Assembly: GCA_023480765.1 (NCBI GenBank)
Contig: JAMCWZ010000052.1
Span: 1-5,107 of the forward strand
Length of the DNA stretch: 5,107 nt
Origin: Nitrospirota bacterium
GTDB taxonomy: Bacteria > Nitrospirota_A > Leptospirillia > Leptospirillales > Leptospirillaceae
Reading direction: 5' to 3'
Made by a program: the position numbers and the translations under genes. Under the pieces are notes generated by a model. It was not told the origin of the DNA. It was given only the letters and a program-made list of their open reading frames with translations, and did no database searches. The number at the start of each line of letters is the position of its first letter. The first letter of the stretch is position 1. Of this stretch, positions 1 through 5,107 are shown one piece after another.

Positions 1-30
1 AATCAGAGTGCATAAGCATTGACAAAGTGA
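1..30 (+). repeat. 30-bp direct repeat, copy 1 (inside coding sequence)
   Basis: Identical over all 30 bases to 256-285; the core is GCATAAGCATTGACAAAGTG. Here it is read as codons of the upstream gene (SECISIDKV). It touches the window edge, so its true left limit is unknown. It contains TTGACA at 19-24, but the sequence 17 nt further on (GAAACG) is not a -10 box, so this copy does not look like a promoter. Confidence 0.9.
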
Positions 31-224
31 TGAGTCTTTTGGAAACGGCAATTTCCTGGCAAGGGAATGTTTACAATGTCCTGAAACAGGTATCGTTATC
101 CCCCTCGGGAAGCCCCGGTGGCATCATGGGAGCCATACGTCTGTTAAGCAATCCGGAGACACAGGAAACACTGGCATTCGTTCTGGAGGGGTTTCGGCAG
201 GTGAAGGTAGCGATGAAGCCTTGA
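1..224 (+). CDS. C-terminal fragment of a probable DUF1641-family protein
   Basis: An open frame enters from the left edge (first complete codon at 3) and ends at TGA 222-224, giving 73 residues. The last 40 or so contain GGIMGAIRLLSNPETQ followed by LAFVLEGF. This resembles the short conserved core of DUF1641 proteins as I remember it (GLxGLhRAhxDPxVQRGLGFLL); that match is from memory, not a search. The family has no firmly established biochemical role; members often sit beside flavin or quinone oxidoreductases such as sulfide:quinone reductase or formate dehydrogenase genes. A GTG at 27 or ATG at 30 could start a 64-65 residue protein, but no Shine-Dalgarno precedes them and the frame stays open to the edge, so an internal position in a longer gene is more likely. 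The first 30 bases are repeated exactly downstream of the stop. No transmembrane segment is evident. It is probably unrelated to the translation genes that follow. Confidence 0.5.
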   Translation, partial: SECISIDKVMSLLETAISWQGNVYNVLKQVSLSPSGSPGGIMGAIRLLSNPETQETLAFVLEGFRQVKVAMKP

Positions 225-255
225 CTGGAAAACTCCGGAACGGTGGGCTTGTGGG

Positions 256-285
256 AATCAGAGTGCATAAGCATTGACAAAGTGA
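256..285 (+). repeat. 30-bp direct repeat, copy 2 (supplies promoter -35)
   Basis: Exact second copy of bases 1-30, starting 255 bp (85 codons) downstream and lying 31 bp past the stop of the upstream gene. Similarity stops at base 286. The preceding base cannot be compared because copy 1 starts at the window edge. The copy carries the TTGACA hexamer used as the -35 of the operon promoter. Confidence 0.9.
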
Positions 286-302
286 AAACCCGAGAATATA
301 AT
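274..302 (+). promoter_or_regulatory. Consensus sigma70-type promoter of the tRNA-tuf-S10 gene cluster
   Basis: TTGACA (274-279) and TATAAT (297-302) are separated by exactly 17 nt, a 12/12 match to the housekeeping sigma consensus with optimal spacing. There is no TG extended -10 and no clear A/T-rich UP element. Transcription would be expected to begin around 308-311, about 120 nt before the first tRNA. The discriminator (TCCCTTTT) holds a C run. A strong promoter suits stable RNA plus EF-Tu expression. The hexamers are seen directly; activity and start point are inferred. Confidence 0.85.
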
Positions 303-432
303 TCCCTTTTGTTTTTGGGCTTGAAAATTAAATATTGAAGATTGAAATTTGAGTCTGGGGTTCCCTTTTCCCAAGATTCCTTAGGGCTTTGTTATAGAGG
401 GCTTTGTTATAGAGTGGGTTTAGCCCGAGTAT
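303..432 (+). other. Leader/spacer between promoter and first tRNA
   Basis: No gene is recognised here. The sequence is A/T-rich at first (310-350), then holds short G and C runs (357-372) that could only form weak hairpins, then a 15-bp tandem duplication at 383-414. It would be transcribed as the 5' leader and removed when RNase P cuts at the tRNA-Tyr 5' end. No riboswitch, T-box or convincing terminator is visible. Confidence 0.5.
383..414 (+). repeat. 15-bp tandem duplication in the leader
   Basis: AGGGCTTTGTTATAG occurs twice head to tail (383-397 and 398-412), followed by two more matching bases. Each unit contains TTATAG, faintly like a -10 hexamer, but no good -35 lies 16-18 nt upstream of either. 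It ends about 18 nt before tRNA-Tyr. It is most simply a replication-slippage duplication; any function is unknown. Confidence 0.85.
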
Positions 433-518
433 GGGGAGGTTCCCGAGTGGACAAAGGGAACAGACTGTAAATCTGTCGCCGGACGGCTTCGGAGGTTCGA
501 ATCCTCCCCTCCCCACCA
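433..518 (+). tRNA. tRNA-Tyr (anticodon GUA)
   Basis: A complete class II tRNA. The acceptor GGGGAGG (433-439) pairs with CCTCCCC (508-514), followed by discriminator A and encoded CCA (516-518). The D stem is CCC/GGG (442-444 with 456-458). The anticodon stem ACAGA/TCTGT encloses loop CTGTAAA with anticodon GTA at 467-469. A long variable arm (477-490, GCC/GGC stem) is typical of bacterial tRNA-Tyr. The T arm is GGAGG-TTCGAAT-CCTCC (491-507). It is first of three tRNAs in the order and isoacceptor set of the E. coli tyrU-glyT-thrT-tufB operon. It reads UAC and UAU. Confidence 0.97.
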
Positions 519-535
519 GTTTGCGATTGAGTTTC

Positions 536-547
536 CAGTCTAGACTG
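536..547 (+). repeat. 12-bp perfect palindrome between tRNA-Tyr and tRNA-Gly
   Basis: CAGTCTAGACTG is its own reverse complement and lies in the 43-nt spacer between the two tRNAs, followed by TTTTGACTTTTA. As RNA it could form only a 4-bp stem with a 4-nt loop, so it is weak as a terminator. It could be a processing or protein-binding site, or chance. Confidence 0.6.
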
Positions 548-561
548 TTTTGACTTTTATT

Positions 562-636
562 GCGGGAATAGCTCAGCGGTAGAGCGCCAGCCTTCCAAGC
601 TGGATGTCGCGGGTTCGAATCCCGTTTCCCGCTCCA
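562..636 (+). tRNA. tRNA-Gly (anticodon UCC)
   Basis: The acceptor GCGGGAA (562-568) pairs with TTCCCGC (626-632), followed by discriminator U and encoded CCA (634-636). The anticodon stem CCAGC/GCTGG (587-591 with 599-603) holds loop CTTCCAA with anticodon TCC at 594-596. The T arm has loop TTCGAAT (614-620) with stem GCGGG/CCCGT, including one G-U pair. It reads GGA and GGG. It corresponds in position and anticodon to E. coli glyT of the tufB operon. Confidence 0.97.
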
Positions 637-659
637 ATTCTTGTCCGAAGGCCGGGTAT

Positions 660-735
660 GCCCTTGTAGCTCAGTTGGCAGAGCACATCCTTGGTAAGGA
701 TGAGGTCACCGGTTCAATCCCGGTCAAGGGCTCCA
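660..735 (+). tRNA. tRNA-Thr (anticodon GGU)
   Basis: The acceptor GCCCTTG (660-666) pairs with CAAGGGC (725-731), followed by discriminator U and encoded CCA (733-735). The anticodon stem CATCC/GGATG (686-690 with 698-702) holds loop TTGGTAA with anticodon GGT at 693-695. It reads ACC and ACU. It lies 23 nt after tRNA-Gly and 111 nt before the EF-Tu start, as thrT precedes tufB in E. coli. The 736-836 stretch after it shows no gene, convincing promoter or terminator, so tuf is probably co-transcribed with the tRNAs. Confidence 0.97.
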
Positions 736-836
736 TGAATCTGACCAGTGTTGTTGTGTCTCTTCAGGCAGTTTCCTTGTCGGATTGTTTTATGGAAGCG
801 TCTGTAGATCTTGTTTGTCACTTTTTCATGTGCATC

Positions 837-841
837 GGAGG
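837..841 (+). promoter_or_regulatory. Ribosome binding site of tuf
   Basis: GGAGG lies 5 nt before ATG 847-849. It selects that start over the in-frame upstream codon at 811, which would add 12 residues foreign to EF-Tu, and over the out-of-frame ATG at 843. Confidence 0.85.
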
Positions 842-846
842 CATGG

Positions 847-2046
<1,200 letters not shown>

Positions 2047-2063
2047 TTCAGTTTTTTAGATTT

Positions 2064-2068
2064 GGAGG
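2064..2068 (+). promoter_or_regulatory. Ribosome binding site of rpsJ (supports a TTG start)
   Basis: GGAGG sits 7 nt before TTG 2076-2078, in the 29-nt gap after the tuf stop. There is no ATG or GTG suitably placed, so this site fixes the TTG start. Confidence 0.85.
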
Positions 2069-2075
2069 AAATACC

Positions 2076-2381
2076 TTGGATCAAAAAATTCGGATTCGTC
2101 TAAAAGGATACGATTACAGACTCCTGGATCAATCCTTGCTTGAGATTGTTTCTACAGCAAAAAGAACGGGAGCTACAGTAAAAGGCCCAATCCCTTTGCC
2201 TACAAAAATCGAAAAATATACAGTTCTTCGTTCTCCTCATGTCGATAAAAAATCGAGGGAACAATTTGAACGGAGAACGCATAAACGACTTTTAGATATT
2301 TTGGAGCCAACCCCTGAAACGGTGGACGCATTGATGAAACTTGAGCTCCCTTCAGGAGTTGATGTCGAAATTAAGCTGTAA
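2076..2381 (+). CDS. rpsJ: 30S ribosomal protein S10
   Basis: S10 is a small-subunit head protein; with NusB it also takes part in transcription antitermination in E. coli (family knowledge). The 101 residues match the usual 100-105. The start [20 protein letters not shown] closely matches the family opening ([19 protein letters not shown]). The middle holds [29 protein letters not shown] in the usual loop region, and the C-terminus ends SGVDVEIKL. Translation begins at TTG with a strong GGAGG, a less efficient codon than ATG. It is the first gene of the S10 operon block. Unlike E. coli there is no long S10 leader before it, so L4-mediated attenuation of that type cannot lie immediately upstream. 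Its A/T-rich codon use contrasts sharply with tuf. Confidence 0.97.
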   Translation: MDQKIRIRLKGYDYRLLDQSLLEIVSTAKRTGATVKGPIPLPTKIEKYTVLRSPHVDKKSREQFERRTHKRLLDILEPTPETVDALMKLELPSGVDVEIKL

Positions 2382-2386
2382 GGTGT

Positions 2387-2391
2387 AGGAG
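2387..2391 (+). promoter_or_regulatory. Ribosome binding site of rplC (supports a TTG start)
   Basis: AGGAG lies 8 nt before TTG 2400-2402 within the 18-nt gap after rpsJ. It supports the TTG start, which gives the canonical L3 opening [10 protein letters not shown]. Confidence 0.75.
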
Positions 2392-2399
2392 CGAAGAGA

Positions 2400-3023
2400 T
2401 TGAAAACTTTATTAGGTCGTAAATTGGGAATGACCCAGATTTACCTTCCGACTGGTCAAGCTGTCTCTGTCACAATTGTAGAAGCTGGACCTTGTGAAGT
2501 ATTGCAGGTAAAAACGCCTGAAAAAGAGGGATATTCCGCTGCTCAAATAGGCTATTTTCCAGTTTCTCCAAAATACTTGAATAAACCGGAACGAGGCCAT
2601 CAACAAAAATATGCAAAAAATCTTTATCGATACATCCGCGAAGTTCGAGTTGATGCCCAACCCCAAACACCAGGAAGCATTCTGACTGTCGAGATATTCA
2701 AAGAAGGGGATTCTCTCGATATAACTGGTCAATCCAAAGGAAAAGGATTTGCTGGTGTCATGAAAAGGCACCATTTTAGAGGTGGTGATGCTACCCATGG
2801 TTCTATGTTCCATCGGGAACCGGGATCTATCGGTTCCTCTGCATACCCTTCTAGAGTGCTCAAAAACAAGAAGCTTCCAGGGCATATGGGTGACAAAAGA
2901 ATAACTGTCAAAAATCTTAAACTTGTAGCGGTTAAACCCGAGGCTAACCTTCTTTTTATTAAAGGTGCGGTTCCGGGAGCTAACGGATCTTTCGTTATCG
3001 TCAATAAGAACAGCTTCTCCTAA
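2400..3023 (+). CDS. rplC: 50S ribosomal protein L3
   Basis: L3 binds 23S rRNA early in large-subunit assembly and its long loop reaches toward the peptidyl transferase centre (family knowledge). The 207 residues match the usual 205-215. The N-terminus [15 protein letters not shown] is canonical. The central loop starts at [16 protein letters not shown] (about 114-129) and continues through [11 protein letters not shown] (135-145) and KKLPGHMG (157-164). The C-terminus has [14 protein letters not shown]. In E. coli the residue after GSIG is Gln150, the PrmB methylation target; here it is Ser146, so that modification site is absent. The start is TTG, the second consecutive TTG start in the operon. 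The gap to rplD is 29 nt and T-rich. Confidence 0.97.
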   Translation: MKTLLGRKLGMTQIYLPTGQAVSVTIVEAGPCEVLQVKTPEKEGYSAAQIGYFPVSPKYLNKPERGHQQKYAKNLYRYIREVRVDAQPQTPGSILTVEIFKEGDSLDITGQSKGKGFAGVMKRHHFRGGDATHGSMFHREPGSIGSSAYPSRVLKNKKLPGHMGDKRITVKNLKLVAVKPEANLLFIKGAVPGANGSFVIVNKNSFS

Positions 3024-3052
3024 TTTTTTATTTTTTTTGACGGAAGGAAGTT

Positions 3053-3709
3053 ATGGATATTCAGATGGTGGGACTAGATGGTTCAACTCTCAAGACGATT
3101 GAATTGGCGGTTTCTTCTGAGGAAGTTGAGTTGATCAATGTGCCTCTCCTGCATGAAATCGTTAAGATGCAGCAGGCTGGTATTCGATCTGGAACCGCAT
3201 CCACGAAAACCCGGGGAGAAGTTTCAGGTGGCGGAAAAAAACCTTATCGACAAAAAGGAACAGGTAGGGCTCGCCAAGGTTCAACGAGAGCTCCTCAGTG
3301 GAGGGGGGGGGCCGTTATTTTCGGACCTCGTCCAAGAGACTACTTTTATCGCCAACCTTCCAAAAAGGTCGTCCTGGCAGTTAAAAACGCCTTCCTTGCC
3401 CATCTGGAATCCAAAACACTCTTCATCGTTGAATCATTAGACGTTCCATCAAGGAAAACCAAGGACACCATATCTCTTTTTAATAAATGGTCTTTGTTGC
3501 CTGGTGAAGAACGAATCCTTTTTATAGACAATGGATTGACTGAGAATATGTATTTTTCGTGTCGAAATATTCCTGGTCTCGAAATTCTTCTTCCTCACCA
3601 AGTCAATCCTTATGACTTGTTAATTGCAGATAAGGTTCTTGTTTCCAAAGAAGCATTCGAAAGCCTCAGCAAGCTTCTTCACGGGGAGAATAATAATGGA
3701 TCTATCTGA
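3053..3709 (+). CDS. rplD: 50S ribosomal protein L4
   Basis: L4 is a primary 23S rRNA-binding protein whose extended loop lines the peptide exit tunnel; in E. coli it also represses the S10 operon. The 218 residues are slightly longer than the usual 200-210. The tunnel loop runs from about residue 45 to 95 and includes KPYRQKGTGRARQGS (63-77) and WRGGAVIFGPRPRDY (83-97). The ATG at 3053 follows GGAAGGAAG. A run of nine G (3303-3311) encodes parts of Arg84-Gly85-Gly86-Ala87; the frame is intact through it. The 3' end overlaps rplW by 14 nt, which suggests translational coupling. Whether L4 regulates this operon is unknown, since no E. coli-type S10 leader is seen before rpsJ. Confidence 0.97.
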   Translation: MDIQMVGLDGSTLKTIELAVSSEEVELINVPLLHEIVKMQQAGIRSGTASTKTRGEVSGGGKKPYRQKGTGRARQGSTRAPQWRGGAVIFGPRPRDYFYRQPSKKVVLAVKNAFLAHLESKTLFIVESLDVPSRKTKDTISLFNKWSLLPGEERILFIDNGLTENMYFSCRNIPGLEILLPHQVNPYDLLIADKVLVSKEAFESLSKLLHGENNNGSI

Positions 3710-3983
3710 AATTTTGATTCGTCCGATTCAAACGGAAAAAGCGGACCTTCTTCGAGAATCCCATAGAACTTATGAATTTCATGTTCGTAAGGACTCGAAT
3801 AAAATCGATATAGCAAAAGCTATTGAATCCATTTTCAAGGTAAAGGTTCAATCGGTAAGGACTGTAACTCGTAAAGGGAAGTCAAAGAGACTTGGTCGCT
3901 TTGAAGGCCAGTATCCTGACAGAAAAAGGGCTTACGTTACTCTTTATCCGGGACATAAACTAGATATTTTTGAGGGAGCTTGA
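3696..3983 (+). CDS. rplW: 50S ribosomal protein L23
   Basis: L23 sits at the exit of the peptide tunnel and is the docking site for trigger factor and SRP (family knowledge). The 95 residues match the usual 93-100. The protein opens [19 protein letters not shown], the expected start with the conserved P-I-x-T-E-K motif. [19 protein letters not shown] follows, then [19 protein letters not shown] at the C-terminus. ATG 3696 is chosen over a more upstream in-frame codon at 3624 because that extension lies within rplD and does not resemble L23. A GGGGAG stretch 7 nt upstream, within rplD, serves as the ribosome binding site. The first 14 nt overlap rplD, and the stop lies 2 nt before the rplB ATG. 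Confidence 0.97.
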   Translation: MDLSEILIRPIQTEKADLLRESHRTYEFHVRKDSNKIDIAKAIESIFKVKVQSVRTVTRKGKSKRLGRFEGQYPDRKRAYVTLYPGHKLDIFEGA

Positions 3984-3985
3984 GA

Positions 3986-4807
3986 ATGGCAGTCAAGAAA
4001 TACAATCCTACATCTCCGGCAACCAGGTATAAAACAGGATACTCATTTGAGGAAATTACCACTGATAAGCCATACAAGCCATTAACAGAACCCCTCATCT
4101 CTAGCGGTGGCCGAAATAACAAGGGAAAGCTTACCTCTAGACATCGCGGAGGAGGACATAAGAAATCCTATCGGATCATTGATTTTAAACGTATCAAGGA
4201 TGGCATTGCGGCTAAGGTTGAATCTATCGAATACGATCCCAACAGGTCTGCAAGGATTGCGCTTATCTGTTACGCAGACGGAGAACGTGCGTATATTCTA
4301 GCACCTGTCGGACTTAAAGTTAATGATACTGTCCAGTCTGGACCAGGGTCCGATATTAAACCCGGAAACACTCTTGAACTTTCGCAGATCCCATTAGGTA
4401 CGATCGTTCATAATATCGAATATAAGATCGGAGCTGGCGGAAAGATTGCCAGAACGGCGGGTTCATATGCACAGATACTTGGTCGGGAAAATGATTACGT
4501 GATTCTGAAAATGCCTTCTGGGGAAATGAGAAAGATTCACGGAAAGTGTAAAGCATCCATCGGTCAAGTCGGAAACTTGGAACATGAAAATATTTCAATC
4601 GGAAAAGCTGGCAGATCAAGATGGTTAGGAAAACGGCCACATGTTCGTGGAGTGGCAATGAATCCAGTTGACCATCCACTTGGAGGAGGTGAGGGTAAGT
4701 CCTCTGGCGGTCGCCATCCCTGTTCTCCTTGGGGTCAACCATCCAAAGGTTTCAAAACACGATCCAATCCACGAACAGACAGCTTTATTATTAGAAGAAG
4801 AAAATAG
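3986..4807 (+). CDS. rplB: 50S ribosomal protein L2
   Basis: L2 is among the most conserved large-subunit proteins, binding 23S rRNA near the peptidyl transferase centre and bridging the subunits. It is 273 residues, the same length as E. coli L2. Visible hallmarks are [19 protein letters not shown] (43-61), [12 protein letters not shown] (85-96), [10 protein letters not shown], and [20 protein letters not shown] near 220-241. The His equivalent to E. coli His229 is retained (residue 230 counting Met); the second His of the common DHPHGGGEG motif is Leu. The C-terminus is the usual basic FIIRRRK. The ATG at 3986 is preferred over TTG at 3980 because it gives the standard [11 protein letters not shown] start; GAGGGAG at 3972-3978, within rplW, is a suitable ribosome binding site. 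Confidence 0.98.
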   Translation: MAVKKYNPTSPATRYKTGYSFEEITTDKPYKPLTEPLISSGGRNNKGKLTSRHRGGGHKKSYRIIDFKRIKDGIAAKVESIEYDPNRSARIALICYADGERAYILAPVGLKVNDTVQSGPGSDIKPGNTLELSQIPLGTIVHNIEYKIGAGGKIARTAGSYAQILGRENDYVILKMPSGEMRKIHGKCKASIGQVGNLEHENISIGKAGRSRWLGKRPHVRGVAMNPVDHPLGGGEGKSSGGRHPCSPWGQPSKGFKTRSNPRTDSFIIRRRK

Positions 4808-4821
4808 GAAGGGTTAGGATC

Positions 4822-5107
4822 ATGCCACGATCTATTAAAAAAGGGCCATTTGTTGATCAACATCTTTTAGATAAAGTGAATAAATCCCAAAATCCGAACG
4901 ATAGAAAAATGATCAAAACATGGTCACGCCGTTCTATGATAATTCCGGACATGATTGGTTTCACGTTGTCAGTTCACAACGGTAAAAAATTTGTTCCAGT
5001 ATATGTTACAGAAAACATGGTCGGCCATAAGCTAGGAGAGTTTTCTCCGACAAGGCTTTTTAAATCCCATGGTGGCTCAAAGGTCGAGAAATCCACAAAA
5101 ATTTCTG
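4822..5107 (+). CDS. rpsS: 30S ribosomal protein S19, 3' end beyond the window
   Basis: S19 is a small-subunit head protein that contacts S13 and 16S rRNA near the A-site tRNA (family knowledge). Ninety-five codons are present with no stop before the right edge. The sequence opens [19 protein letters not shown] and contains [34 protein letters not shown] and [14 protein letters not shown], all hallmark S19 segments. Bacterial S19 is usually 87-95 residues, so only a short tail should be missing. The likely ribosome binding site is GGAAGGG (4807-4813), 8 nt before ATG; an AGGA at 4816-4819 is too close. It lies 14 nt after rplB. The normal next gene in the operon would be rplV, off the window. 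Confidence 0.96.
   Translation, partial: MPRSIKKGPFVDQHLLDKVNKSQNPNDRKMIKTWSRRSMIIPDMIGFTLSVHNGKKFVPVYVTENMVGHKLGEFSPTRLFKSHGGSKVEKSTKIS

Noticed and set aside
225..350. In-frame continuation past the upstream stop (reads LENSGTVGLWESECISIDKV and on)
   Set aside because: It has no start codon with a ribosome binding site, contains the promoter, and looks like noncoding sequence carrying the duplicated segment.
777..809. Possible internal promoter before tuf (TTGTCG with downstream TGTAGAT)
   Set aside because: The -10 match is poor at any acceptable spacing, so it is not supported beyond chance.
811..846. N-terminal extension of EF-Tu from an upstream start at 811
   Set aside because: The 12 extra residues do not match EF-Tu, and GGAGG is correctly spaced only for ATG 847.
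3021..3043. T-rich stretch after rplC resembling a terminator tail
   Set aside because: No GC-rich inverted repeat precedes the T tract, and the S10 operon normally continues through here; a functional terminator is unlikely.

Overview
The window is a bacterial translation-gene locus, with every supported gene on the + strand. It begins with the 3' end of an unrelated gene (1-224), probably a DUF1641-type protein. A promoter region with a perfect consensus sigma70-type hexamer pair follows (274-302). Then come a leader of about 120 nt, three tRNA genes (Tyr-GUA, Gly-UCC, Thr-GGU), tuf (EF-Tu), and the start of the S10 ribosomal protein operon: rpsJ, rplC, rplD, rplW, rplB and a 3'-truncated rpsS.

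The layout looks like a fusion of two conserved blocks. The Tyr-Gly-Thr-tuf order, with the same three anticodons, is that of the E. coli tufB operon (tyrU-glyT-thrT-tufB). The rpsJ-rplC-rplD-rplW-rplB-rpsS order is the standard S10 operon. The junction between them is only 29 nt, with no visible terminator, promoter or S10-type leader. Intergenic gaps after tuf are 29, 18 and 29 nt, a 14-nt overlap, 2 nt and 14 nt, so one long transcript from the promoter near 300 is the simplest model. Such a transcript would supply charged-tRNA precursors, the factor that carries aminoacyl-tRNA to the ribosome, and large- and small-subunit proteins together. rpsL, rpsG and fusA, the usual str-operon partners of tuf, are not directly upstream.

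Organism: a free-living bacterium with ordinary full-length translation proteins, CCA-encoded tRNA genes and some TTG starts. EF-Tu carries a Cys-rich segment (CxC-x4-CxxC) in the G domain that from memory resembles Nitrospirota such as Leptospirillum. No search was possible, so this placement is tentative.

No new multi-gene system is visible. The most notable points are: a perfect 30-bp direct repeat shared by the end of the upstream gene and the promoter, which supplies the -35 box; the strong base-composition contrast between tuf (sampled lines about 60-67% GC) and the ribosomal protein genes (sampled lines about 33-48%); the cysteine cluster in EF-Tu; a 15-bp tandem duplication just before the tRNAs; and a 9-G run inside rplD.
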